Source: a virus
Reading direction: 5' to 3' (one strand)
DNA length: 29,644 nt
IMG/VR virus record: IMGVR_UViG_3300025132_000199
Coordinates: 1-29,644 of that record
The position numbers were made by a program, and so were the translations under genes. The notes below the pieces were generated by a model. That model was given only the letters and a program-made list of their open reading frames with translations. It was not told the origin of the DNA and searched no databases. Within the stretch, counting starts at the first letter, position 1. Every line of letters starts with the position of its first letter. Shown here piece after piece: positions 22,601 to 29,644 of the stretch.

Positions 22601-25600
22601 CCTTGCCAGACATCTTCATGTCCGCAAAGTTCAGCGAGATACCATCGCTAGTAGCCCGGTCGCCAGCAGTTTGCATAGCGTGTAGAGCAATCATCTCGAA
22701 CGAGAATCGCCCCTCGAACCCTGAGTCAGGCACTGTGCTAACCGCGTTGTACCGAATGATGTTTGCGTTCAGGACATCATTGCCCTGCTCAAAAGTCACG
22801 GCATACCCGTAGTTAGTACCGGGGAGCATAAAGAACTCGGCATCTTTCGGGATGTCTCGCGTGTTTACCTTGCCACGCAAACCATCAACCACACCTTCAC
22901 GTGCCTCTGCACCAGTAATCCAGTTGCCGCTAATCATGCCACGGTGCGCTTCAATGTTGTTGCGCCCATATGCGGTGAGCATTCGGTTTTCAATACCGAC
23001 TGGGTTTGTTGGCGACGCAAGCGAGAAGTCAAATTCTTCGGGGTCCATCTCGCGGCGTGGGTCGTAGTCCCCAAACCGCTCGAATCCGTTGTAGAACTCC
23101 TGTTCTTCTGGCGTCAGGTCTGGGTCTTCCGAAGCCTGCCGCTCAATTGCATCGCTGCCTTCAGACAAACCAGCAACGCGCTGCGTGAGTTCGTCCGCCA
23201 TGTTGGACAAATCGTTTTGCAGTTTTTCGTCTGTTGCTTGCGCCTCAAGAAGTTGCACCATTTCAAGTGCGCTGCTCAGGTCAGCGTCGTCAGCCGTTGG
23301 ATCGTTCAGTGTTTCTCTTACTGTCAGCAGGAGTCCGCTGACCCTGCGCTCAGTTTCTGTTTGCGGCTGGCTCTGCTTTGCAGGATCAGGAACGTCGACG
23401 TTGACCTCTGCCCCCTGCACCGGCAACTGCTTGTTTGACTCTTGACTAATCCTGCGCCGTGCCTCTGCACCACGCAAGATGTTGCGCCGCCTGCCGCCAG
23501 CCTTCTTGGATTCTGGTGTTTGCTCAGCAGGCCGCACATCGGCTGCCCTTGCTGCGGATGCGCTGACGGTCAGTTCAACAAACTGTTCGACGGTGAGGGT
23601 TTTAACAGTTGGCTCTGGCGTTTGCAGTTCATCTTCTGACATTGGTGAAGAGTTAGCCGCTGCTGTTGCCAGTGCAATTGCGTTGAGGGCGTCAACCACT
23701 GGGGTTTCTTCACGCAGATTGATGTCATCAAACGTGGTGCTTGCCGCGCTCAAGCCAAGTTCAACCGCTGGCTCAATTGTCGAATCAAACCCTGTGCTTG
23801 CCTTGGCTCCGGGTTTTGCGCCACGTGTTGTGCGCAGAGTAGCGCCAACTTCCTCGGCCACATTGAACAAGACGGCCAACTCACCTGCACCGGACACCCC
23901 CGCAGCAGACAAAACAGAATCTTTAAGTAGTCTGAGCCTGTCGGCAACGGTTTTTTTGCCTCCAGAAATACGTCGCAACACGGTGGCAAGTTCACCTTTC
24001 GATCTGCGGGTTGCCAAGTTTTCTACTGAGTAAGCAAGAACTTCCCGCAACAGCGTAGGGTTTTGCAAAAGCGCAGCAGCAGCCTGCTTTGAGTCGGCTC
24101 CCTCGGGTATCAAACCATTCTTGACCATTGCTGTGACTGCGCCCTCTTCGAGGATCGTTGGGTCGAGTGCCGTAATTGCATCTACAATTCCCTGCACTTT
24201 GCCCGTTGCTTCAGTCTGAATAACGTGCGTACCTTCGTGGAGCAAAAGAGCAGTCGCTACATAATCGGCCTCTTTGCCGTTCTTGACTGCTTCTTGGTAT
24301 TGAGGGTTGCTTGAGTTAATAAATACTGTGCCTGTTTCAGCGTTGTAACCTGCCGCCACCCCGCTTTTTTCTTCCGGCGAGGTAACAATTACAACTTGCC
24401 TGCCTGCTTTTGCCAGATCTGTGAGCAATTTCCTAAAGGTTTCGCTTAGTCCTGCTGGTGAAGCAATGTTGAAGCCGTCAACCAATTTGCCATTGACCAA
24501 GGTTGGCCTGCCCAAGATGGCAGAAACCTTTTCAAGCACTGTCTTTTGCGCTGGGGAGCCATCTTTCCCTGCTAACGCTGCCTCGGCAATGACTTCTTGC
24601 TCTGAACTAGGGAGCGTAGGTTGCGCACGGTCGATGTCCAGAAGCGCCTGCGGAGTGAGCGCTTGTACTGATGTGACTTGCCCAATGAGTCTCCTTTGCT
24701 GCTCGGACATTTGCGAAACACTTTGTGTCACCGCTCCGACGAACTGCTCAACAGTTGCGTTGCCACCCATAGCCCGATTGAATAGGTCTGCCGTCTCTTC
24801 GCTTACCTGCCCAGAAAGCAACTCGGCTCTTTTTTCTGCCGCAAGTTCTTGCGCCTCTGCCTCTGAGTACCCAAGGTTCTGGTAGTAATCAGACAAAGAT
24901 TCAGCCATCATGTCCGCAGTAGCAATTGCCTGCTCTGGAGACAAGCCTGCTTGAACCTGACCCTCTGTTGGCAAAGCACCTTCAGCGACGCGGTCTTGTG
25001 CAGCCGCAATTCTGTCCTGCTGCCTATTGATACGGACAGCCTGCCTGCCCACGCTTTCTCTGGCCTCAGCCATCAGTTCAGATCTTTGCTGATCTGTCAA
25101 GCCTTCGCTCATCCAGCCCAGTCCAGCAGCCTCCCAGTCTGATTGCTTGTTGGACTCGGGCGTGCTGTACTTAGTTGCGCTTCTGTCTGAATCTCCTGAA
25201 TCACTTGGGTTTTCTTCACCTGCCAAGGCGTATGCGGCGTCAGGCATGGTTTCAGCCATTTCAACGCGCCGATGTGTAGTGCCATCCTCTGCTTCAAAAG
25301 TTTCATCAGGGTTGCCAAAAGCGTGCAGCCTGTTCTCCGCAACGCTTTGTCCAATACCAGATATGCGTTGCCAAAGAGATCGTTCTCTTTCTTGCGAACG
25401 GATGCGGGGCAAGCCGTCTACGCCAAACCCGTTCTGGTACATGAACATTTTTTGCGCTGTGTCTTCGCGCCATCTCTGCTCGACCTCTGATTGGTTTTCC
25501 GCTGTAACTTGTCCAAGCGGGTTGCCATCAGCATCAACCATTGTTCTGCCATCAATGTGCGTGGCAGGCTGCCCAATTGCAAACCTTGGCTTTTTGGCTG

Positions 25601-27188
25601 CATCGCCGTAAGTCATACGCCCGAGGTGCGAGGCTTCTAAAGAGTTGATCCGGTTGGTCAGACTCATGTTTCCGAGGGACGCTCCGGCAGCAGAACCCAA
25701 AATACCGCCGACCAAGAAGTCCTGAAGTTTGTCTTTGAAGTACCCATCGTAGAAGATGTCGTCTTCTGATCTTTCAAGTTGCCCCTTCAGCATCGCTTGA
25801 ACGCCATCGAACATAATGCCTTCAAGATATTCTTGAGAACCTTCTTCGATGAATCCGTTTACACCATCAGCAAGCAGGCGCGTAGCCCCTCGACGCGATG
25901 CCGCAGCCATTGCTCGACGCCCAAGCCCGCTTTTGAACAGCATGCTTTGCCCGCCAGCAATGAACCGAGTTGAAAGCGCAGCCATGGTTCCTGCTGTAAA
26001 ACTGTCGATCAGAGCGTTTGCCCCAGCAAGTTGCGCACTCATGCCCTGCTGCTGGTAAAACCGCAAGCGGTCATTGTTGGTTTGCGCTGCTGCAATAGCA
26101 AAACTAGACGCAAGGAATCTTGGAGATCTGAACAAAGCGCCAAACGTAGAAGGCGCAGCGGAGGCACCGCCGGTCGCAACACCCGCAGCGATCTGTGCAA
26201 TAAACGATGGCGCGGCCTCTGCCACTTGCCCAAGTGTCTCATACCCAGCCAAGTCAGTTACCACTGGCTGTGTGCCAAAGCCAAACTCTTCTTGGAACAA
26301 CTCATCCACGCTGCCGTAGTCACGACTGGTGTTGAGGTCGAGCCTTGCTTCGGTTGCGCCGCGTCGCTTTCCGAGCGTGCGGTTGTACCAGTCGCTCATA
26401 GCAACTGAGTTTTGAAGCGCAGTCTCGTACAAAGATGTTGGCATCTCATAGAACAACTTGGCTGTGCCGCGCGCAAACCCACCAATCATCCGCTCGTTGA
26501 GAAGAACATTTGCTTTCTCAAACACATCCATGTCTTCAGAAAGCAGTAGACGGGTTTGTGCAAGTTGTGAACCACGCCGAGCAATATCGTTGGTGGTTTT
26601 GTTTGCTTCAACAAACCTCATTAGTTCGGTTGGCGACGCGCCCGCTTCAAATGCAGCCAGCCTTGCCCCGTCCTTCGCCAATCGGTTTTCCGCGAACAAA
26701 GCGTTTGCTTGACTGCGGGTCATTGCGCCTTGATCTAAACGAGGTGGCAAGTAGTTGTGATGAACCTTCATCAAACCATGCAGTGATCCGTCATCGTTGC
26801 GCACTTCAACGTCAACAAACTCTTCAGGCGCAAACATGTGCTGCTTGGCAACATCGTCAAGCGTAAACTTAGACCCATCTCGTTTCAAATACCCATTGCG
26901 GTCCCTGCCTCGCACCATCTCTCTGGCAGCGTGGGCAAGAGTTGCGTCTGCCGCCGTCCTTCTGGCGCGCTGCTGGGCTTGCCGCGTCGCAACAATTTGT
27001 TTTCCTCGCTCCGACCCGCTTCGCAACAAGGCTTCATCAGGTAGCGCCTCTTCTTGACGCGCAGCCTGATCGGTCTTTGCAAGCACAGCGCCAGCGCTAG
27101 CAACACTGTCAACGCGAGGAGGCTGGTTACTGGGCTGCACCAAGTCAACGTTGCGTGCCAGATCAATCGGGTCTTGTGCTTGTGTCAT
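16680..27188 (-). CDS. Giant modular polyvalent virion protein (3,502 residues)
   Basis: The frame is uninterrupted over 10.5 kb. N-terminal helices are followed by Gly/Ala-rich hydrophobic stretches (about 325-370 and 395-505), as in phage internal or ejection proteins. HEGTH at 984-988 is an HExxH zinc-protease motif. F(D/E)(F/Y)SL recurs at 1386, 2023, 2303 and 2616, between domains. The modules after 2023 and 2303 look duplicated (G2168-IPHAVVV versus G2446-VPYVVRG, at offsets 145 and 143). The C-terminal 900 residues contain IGSPLTHLRNLVGN, typical of large polyvalent phage proteins, and a hydrophobic helix near 3170-3190. The expected role is an internal virion protein injected with DNA to breach the envelope and condition the cell. 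It follows the coiled-coil gene with no gap (TAAATG). Confidence 0.75.
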   Translation of the reverse strand: MTQAQDPIDLARNVDLVQPSNQPPRVDSVASAGAVLAKTDQAARQEEALPDEALLRSGSERGKQIVATRQAQQRARRTAADATLAHAAREMVRGRDRNGYLKRDGSKFTLDDVAKQHMFAPEEFVDVEVRNDDGSLHGLMKVHHNYLPPRLDQGAMTRSQANALFAENRLAKDGARLAAFEAGASPTELMRFVEANKTTNDIARRGSQLAQTRLLLSEDMDVFEKANVLLNERMIGGFARGTAKLFYEMPTSLYETALQNSVAMSDWYNRTLGKRRGATEARLDLNTSRDYGSVDELFQEEFGFGTQPVVTDLAGYETLGQVAEAAPSFIAQIAAGVATGGASAAPSTFGALFRSPRFLASSFAIAAAQTNNDRLRFYQQQGMSAQLAGANALIDSFTAGTMAALSTRFIAGGQSMLFKSGLGRRAMAAASRRGATRLLADGVNGFIEEGSQEYLEGIMFDGVQAMLKGQLERSEDDIFYDGYFKDKLQDFLVGGILGSAAGASLGNMSLTNRINSLEASHLGRMTYGDAAKKPRFAIGQPATHIDGRTMVDADGNPLGQVTAENQSEVEQRWREDTAQKMFMYQNGFGVDGLPRIRSQERERSLWQRISGIGQSVAENRLHAFGNPDETFEAEDGTTHRRVEMAETMPDAAYALAGEENPSDSGDSDRSATKYSTPESNKQSDWEAAGLGWMSEGLTDQQRSELMAEARESVGRQAVRINRQQDRIAAAQDRVAEGALPTEGQVQAGLSPEQAIATADMMAESLSDYYQNLGYSEAEAQELAAEKRAELLSGQVSEETADLFNRAMGGNATVEQFVGAVTQSVSQMSEQQRRLIGQVTSVQALTPQALLDIDRAQPTLPSSEQEVIAEAALAGKDGSPAQKTVLEKVSAILGRPTLVNGKLVDGFNIASPAGLSETFRKLLTDLAKAGRQVVIVTSPEEKSGVAAGYNAETGTVFINSSNPQYQEAVKNGKEADYVATALLLHEGTHVIQTEATGKVQGIVDAITALDPTILEEGAVTAMVKNGLIPEGADSKQAAAALLQNPTLLREVLAYSVENLATRRSKGELATVLRRISGGKKTVADRLRLLKDSVLSAAGVSGAGELAVLFNVAEEVGATLRTTRGAKPGAKASTGFDSTIEPAVELGLSAASTTFDDINLREETPVVDALNAIALATAAANSSPMSEDELQTPEPTVKTLTVEQFVELTVSASAARAADVRPAEQTPESKKAGGRRRNILRGAEARRRISQESNKQLPVQGAEVNVDVPDPAKQSQPQTETERRVSGLLLTVRETLNDPTADDADLSSALEMVQLLEAQATDEKLQNDLSNMADELTQRVAGLSEGSDAIERQASEDPDLTPEEQEFYNGFERFGDYDPRREMDPEEFDFSLASPTNPVGIENRMLTAYGRNNIEAHRGMISGNWITGAEAREGVVDGLRGKVNTRDIPKDAEFFMLPGTNYGYAVTFEQGNDVLNANIIRYNAVSTVPDSGFEGRFSFEMIALHAMQTAGDRATSDGISLNFADMKMSGKAKQNLKMRRTAIEMMGGSGSEQRIGVDKRTAERAYEIAFGRWATNREGNRVIGFSGTDNLHIFLRNADEASLEGPGGRVPEHIEQAVIRGDEDQLESIVLNDSLGVAQGLATMFAKARFAKQYVSGPTRIADRSARELNRTFSVMAQMDGGYRKIDPVAKQMDSLERILKTLEPEAMDANPDLVMMFIAAAARTEVDAKAIALGLAAYKHHRINKSLLNATQDAVDVPFPFNIGRGMSVGQYERLMFVSANAAELSLADITEVGELGKFDAVRRDEVKPLQAVVVSRGGEFTTMNVRDRLRGMGSGKQIRRADLHFTLAGSEFLAVAADRSYQPITPGHVAMWNASKGFRIGYEGNMQDSIDRARRLLMNRKAAIDTGPFLLMDLLYSDSNLLQYLDMVATQKVDRSNMPRGLSRIADNLATRAGDSARPSTPRSRTEGVAIRQDIENLRGRNIDTERVAYAHGSGFNVAGSAVELMESLSDPNSTVDFIAEDFDYSLGQLPTSIRSIEFEVDTMYDSRSEAYVYTTEKGHKITTAITSQEIEGLSGGDLFEHNLSFFVNEDASLMEWDHNDAYERRMALTIPKLMARMVEDRIARGESGGVSFDTLTLSIVQEEGNAQRLVYQKFLTRAAKHMAYKTGIPHAVVVEAAVDQDGDVDGRMYVIPANRPDALAEFDYRDVFKGDFTDNNIQRPDGYGGTDVFQMTIVNPEEQTLEPQKSVVFEHLAGRTDGMDSTDVDNFLHAVKVQKQKDAEEEADQSPFAALGMEEPDFDDEFEYSLTPESAARVFDMFDTVKFNPGDGTLMLTHKGLPKKPGKQQMPDFELVVTVGRSISFKAEGLGGYEAVDWKQVALDTGYPEYARLGLAIFGRIVPSWAQTVLSGRKATDTKLLATFGGPKGRANYIPMFTRMAERLSKKHGVPYVVRGVVERPELDADGDLIGVSGMAGLYPLDGSVTTISEAIAAIGGSVLPVGSENFNFKQYMSDFAAQAKRGNRPAQLPPIVVGLDPKLRAAFKDITVHPFYAATRRELGKAARPQAAQMLSAMSNPSDSDKEFALYDAGSRVTPFPTAQIRATLAEMSKAGEVDLDFEYSLSMDSVRSTRDFAGRFVKSHFHKEGNLPEEIFDMKLRKDAEIRADLERARYNNAELKKAINAIPAEKRPKLAAVNEALTTNDFSALESFPELVKAGQSMRAHIKKMSKRLIDEGVVEGKLAARIDKNGDTYLHRSYRVFDDPKWASKVPEEVRNNAKAKLREQFPESSEDQIEQMIGELLYSGKAAESPMAILASTTKIGGKDLSILMGRKNIPDWLMALWGEYDDPYINYTKSIGKIAALAANHKFLSSVREFGLAEGLFSDLQSDEVDPTHVAEFATKSSMAFAPLNGLRTTPELKQAFEEAAANTHIDQWWLRNYMKFNSGVKWSKTIGSPLTHLRNLVGNLGFAVANGHIPNGSIKMKDLVGVTGLFGQRSEAAQKKYEEYVRLGVVQSGSFREVFDAVQEAGGLSVEEWANRWAERGGARAAASKTAKAAQGTVEFMNKAYMAEDDIWKIFAYETELKRYSNAYAKSGQPVPDALKQDVAKIIQNTYPNYDNVPKFIKGLRQVPFMGTFTSFPWEVGRTAVNRILLTHKELRSDNPEIRKIGMQRAVGQLSAIMGAYVLQEVAAAILGFDDEELEAVRQLAAPWNENSPMVLLPGEEGKVRFIDLGYVDPHSYFTKPILAMFRADDIGLKKALVSAVNEITDPFFGEEILFGRILDVARNKKRTGSKVYLDAAPLTQRVLEGSKYILGAIEPGLVDQFIRTPYRAVMGYTNDYGKTYSLPYHLFQQTTGLKIETIDPRQAFSFRAATFARNESSLTGYLRKIAGRRGTVSERELESTYAMVNRNRQQNMDGFQRQINALVALGVKPREVAAILRQANVSKKSIPALISGKHVPVQIDANYLDRQFARSVVQTPDAPLSKASEVRRRLEVLRRAQQATK

Positions 27189-29162
27189 TTATTTGCTCTT
27201 GTACTTGCGTTCCTCGGCGGCCCGTCTGACTTCGCCTATGCGCTCTGCTTGATCTCGATCTCTTGCTGAGTCATCAGCCTTTTCAAGAAGAAGAGACTTC
27301 TGTATGTCAAGTCTAATCAAGTTGGAGGCTTCGTTTAGGACTCCCGAAGGCACTGGGCCTCGACCGCTGTACCCTGCCTTGGTTAGTGCCTCGTCCAAAA
27401 GAGGAATGATTGGATTGTAATCGTTTGCAAAATTACTTTTTGCAATAGCGCGATTCCCAGCAAGATTTTGTGGGGCTGCTTTGTAAAGGAACAATGCTTC
27501 GCGCACGGCAGACTCTACTTGGTCAGAAGCAAACGTGCCATCGCCCCCCTCACGAATAGTTTTGCGCATCCGTTTGATAGAAGAAGTCAGTGCAAAGTCT
27601 CCGCCGCCCACGCTTTGAGCGGTGCCTCTGCCCAAAGTGTTGAACGTGCCGCCATCTATGTCTGTCAGAGCGGTGATGCTGCGGACGTTAAGGCCAAACT
27701 CTGCCCGTCGATCAAGTCCGGCAGTCCTTTCATTGAAACTTGCTCTTGCGTTTATGGCTTGAAGCCCTTGCAAGAAGTCTTCACGCTTCTGATCGATGGT
27801 GCGAATGCGCAGATTGATAAGGTTTTTTCTGTTGTCAATGCGCTCGCGTTCTTGTGCAGCGATCCCAAGTGCTTCAACCATAGGAACCCCCTGTCTTTCA
27901 AGGCGGTTGCGGAACTGGTTGAGATCGTCGTACTCTTCGTCAAGTACAGCAACCTCGCTTTGCAAACTAATGATCTCGTCATCGAATGAGCGCAACTGTC
28001 GAATGTGCATTCGATCTTCGCTGTGCTGACGCAAGCGATTTGTCCTGAACTCCTCAAAAGTTGGGACAGGCTGCGGATTCATGCCATCTGCATTTTGCGA
28101 TTGGATTGCGCTAACCATGCTGGCGTAATCTGATTGCATGCTGGTGTACAAAGCAGAGTCAGAATTAACATCGTCTTGCCTGCGCCTTTCTGTTTCGACG
28201 CGACGAGTTTCCCGCATTTCACGACGAATGAGTGCGACTTTGTCGGCTTGCGCTTCTACCGCCTGCGCCTGTTCAATTCTGGCCTGCTCCTGTTGATTCA
28301 TGTTTTCGGCGGCAACCAAATCCCTGCGGTAGCCAGCCGTCATGCCATAGGTGTCACCAATCTCATCGCTCAAAGATTGCAGTGCAGCCTGACGCTCCTG
28401 CGGTCGCAGGTTCGGGTCGCGCATAATCTCAAGTTGACGCGACTGAAAGTCACTAAACATGTCAGCAAACCGCGCGTCTGTCTGGCCAAGTTTGCGCAAC
28501 TCTGTGAGTTGGTTGCGCGTAAAGTCTTCGGTGTCAAACGCTCCAGCCTTCGGCTGTTCAGGCAGGCCGAACTGGTCAGAGATTGGATCGAACGCTACGT
28601 CGGTAAGTCCGCCAGTCTCGGTGTTGTACTTCTTGAATGTGCCTTGTGGAGTGCGAACAATTGTGTTGTCCTCAAGACCACTGGTGTCAATCTTTCCAGA
28701 TGCGTCATACGCTGCATCAACAATTTGCGTTTTAGAAGCCTCTTTGGCTTTGGCGTCAGCACGCTCTTGCGAACGCTGCCGAATATCTGCCGCCTGAGAT
28801 ATAGCCTCTTGCAGTGACACAGGTCGTTTGCGCATGCCTCCACTTCTTTTCATTTCCCTTTGACGCCGCCTGTAGTCCCGATGCGCCTGACGATCCTCAA
28901 ACGCTTTTTTGGCTTCTTTTTGTTTGGCCTCCTGCGCAGCCTTAGTCTCAGCCAGCCTTTGCGCTTTGGCTTGCGGAGTGTTGCGTTTCCGCTTGGCATC
29001 TTTCGCAGCCCAGTCCGCAGCGGCCTCAGCCTCAAGGCGCGCCTTTTCAGAGGCACGGAAAGCAGCATCTTCCTCTGACTGCTTGGCTGCTTTAAACGCG
29101 GCCTCTGTGCGCTTACGGTTTTCTTCTAAGGCTTTGCGCCCTGCGTCTGTACGCTTTGACAT
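27189..29162 (-). CDS. Coiled-coil virion-type protein
   Basis: A 657-residue, highly charged protein. Residues 1-110 are almost pure Lys/Glu/Ala/Arg helix (KALEENRKRTEAAFKAAKQ and similar heptads). A linker with TPQGTFKKYNTETGG follows, then long helices (for example RIEQAQAVEAQADKVALIRR and a 340-450 coiled coil), and a mixed C-terminal domain. There are no enzyme motifs. Composition, length and position directly before the giant gene suggest an internal core or tail-tube-associated protein that assembles with it; this is inference. AGAGG precedes ATG 29162, which shares its first base with the upstream TAA. Confidence 0.65.
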   Translation of the reverse strand: MSKRTDAGRKALEENRKRTEAAFKAAKQSEEDAAFRASEKARLEAEAAADWAAKDAKRKRNTPQAKAQRLAETKAAQEAKQKEAKKAFEDRQAHRDYRRRQREMKRSGGMRKRPVSLQEAISQAADIRQRSQERADAKAKEASKTQIVDAAYDASGKIDTSGLEDNTIVRTPQGTFKKYNTETGGLTDVAFDPISDQFGLPEQPKAGAFDTEDFTRNQLTELRKLGQTDARFADMFSDFQSRQLEIMRDPNLRPQERQAALQSLSDEIGDTYGMTAGYRRDLVAAENMNQQEQARIEQAQAVEAQADKVALIRREMRETRRVETERRRQDDVNSDSALYTSMQSDYASMVSAIQSQNADGMNPQPVPTFEEFRTNRLRQHSEDRMHIRQLRSFDDEIISLQSEVAVLDEEYDDLNQFRNRLERQGVPMVEALGIAAQERERIDNRKNLINLRIRTIDQKREDFLQGLQAINARASFNERTAGLDRRAEFGLNVRSITALTDIDGGTFNTLGRGTAQSVGGGDFALTSSIKRMRKTIREGGDGTFASDQVESAVREALFLYKAAPQNLAGNRAIAKSNFANDYNPIIPLLDEALTKAGYSGRGPVPSGVLNEASNLIRLDIQKSLLLEKADDSARDRDQAERIGEVRRAAEERKYKSK

Positions 29163-29644
29163 TACGACCTCTTGGCTGCGTTAGCCATTGCAGATGCAGG
29201 TTGGACAACCGTACCGCCGGACTTGGCAAGCGAAGTAAACTGCACCAAGTTGCCGTCAGCAGACAGGTCAAGTGTTCCGCCAAGAATTTTGGCAACGCCA
29301 ACCGACAAAAACTCTCCGCCCGTGTTTGCAGAAACTCTGCTCATGTCTACACGCCCTCCGTAAACTGCCAGCCTTGTGCCGCCGCCAGTAAAATCAGCAT
29401 CGCTTTCGTGCCTGTACAGTCCGCCAAGAACTGTGATCGCTGCGGGAGTTACTGACAGGCTGTTCGCGTGGACTTTGCCGCTGGCTTTTGTAACGAACTC
29501 GCCGCTACCTGAAAGAAGCAGGCTGCTCTTGGCAGACTTAGTCACAGCAGATAGTTCTGCAATGCCGCTGTCCTGAACGATGTGTCCAGTTTCTGTAGCA
29601 GTATCAGGAATTACAACTCGCAAAGCAGGACTGACATTTGTGAT
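29162..29644 (-). CDS. Beta-solenoid-like structural protein (5' end outside window)
   Basis: 161 codons are open to the right edge; the start lies beyond it. The sequence is Gly/Ser/Thr/Val-rich with short repeating rungs (ITVLGGLYRHESDADFTGG, LAVYGGRVDMSR, ILGGTLDLSADG, LAKSGGTVVQ), typical of a parallel beta-helix as in tail spikes, fibres or head-decoration proteins. The last dozen residues (ASAMANAAKRS) leave the repeat. It is linked to the coiled-coil gene by a one-base stop/start overlap. The exact virion location cannot be told from the C-terminal part alone. Confidence 0.65.
   Translation of the reverse strand: MTNVSPALRVVIPDTATETGHIVQDSGIAELSAVTKSAKSSLLLSGSGEFVTKASGKVHANSLSVTPAAITVLGGLYRHESDADFTGGGTRLAVYGGRVDMSRVSANTGGEFLSVGVAKILGGTLDLSADGNLVQFTSLAKSGGTVVQPASAMANAAKRS

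Noticed and set aside
16680-27188. Giant protein as an N4-like virion RNA polymerase, because of the similar length (about 3,500 residues)
   Set aside because: No T7-like polymerase motifs were found in the central region; the visible motifs are HEGTH, F(D/E)(F/Y)SL and polyvalent-protein segments, so the length match is probably coincidence.
29162-29623. Start of the last gene at 29623
   Set aside because: That codon is TTG without a ribosome site and the frame stays open to the window edge, so the gene is treated as incomplete at its 5' end.

Overview
The window is a piece of a tailed double-stranded DNA phage (Caudoviricetes). The evidence is a terminase large subunit running off the left edge, a 3,502-residue virion-type polyvalent protein, a compact replication and recombination set, and long runs of small genes joined by ATGA/TGATG overlaps. 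There are no ribosomal or metabolic genes. Base composition is moderately GC-rich. Promoters are canonical sigma70 (TTGACA/TATAAT) and ribosome sites are GGAG-type. One small protein ends in a PEP-CTERM-like tail, a signal otherwise known from exosortase-bearing Gram-negative bacteria. A Gram-negative, probably proteobacterial host is therefore likely, but this is inference.

Layout: (1) 1-2889, minus strand: eight tightly overlapped genes, running from tiny basic proteins through a PEP-CTERM-like protein, a candidate small terminase and an endonuclease VII-like HNH nuclease into TerL. (2) 2890-3471: a 580-bp control region with four copies of a GCATAATGC-centred palindrome, ending in a near-perfect rightward promoter. 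(3) 3506-4030: a hairpin-rich leader or structured RNA without a convincing gene. (4) 4038-11106, plus strand: an operon of small proteins, refreshed by two more near-identical promoters. It includes a MoxR/CobS-like ATPase with 19 consecutive prolines and a likely VWA-like partner, a lysozyme-like protein, a DUF3846-like protein, a two-HTH protein and a compact serine recombinase. (5) 11045-14762, minus strand: PDDEXK junction-resolvase-like nuclease, acidic peptide, TOPRIM primase, excisionase-type HTH, sigma region-2-like protein, SF2 helicase and a zinc-motif protein. This cluster reads from a promoter built over a perfect dyad that would give a nearly leaderless message. (6) 14923-16627, plus strand: RecE-like nuclease, SSB-like protein, a tandem array of a two-hairpin RNA motif, a zinc-ribbon protein and a strong terminator. 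(7) 16680-29644, minus strand: the giant protein, a coiled-coil protein and a beta-solenoid-like protein, all presumed virion components.

Working model: the rightward promoter at 3472 and the divergent promoters at 14770-14905 drive early and replication functions, namely primase, helicases, recombination nucleases and an SSB-like protein. The leftward blocks carry packaging and virion proteins. The operator array, the two HTH proteins, the sigma-like protein and the serine recombinase suggest layered transcriptional control and possibly a temperate or inversion-capable lifestyle, but no integrase/repressor/attachment-site module is certain.

The most unusual signals are: the tandem RNA array at 16127-16411, whose stems differ in sequence but keep their shape; the structured leader at 3506-4030; the phage-borne PEP-CTERM-like tail; four F(D/E)(F/Y)SL motifs that divide the giant protein into modules, one of which carries HEGTH; and roughly 50 copies of the heptamer GCGCAAA/TTTGCGC across the window.
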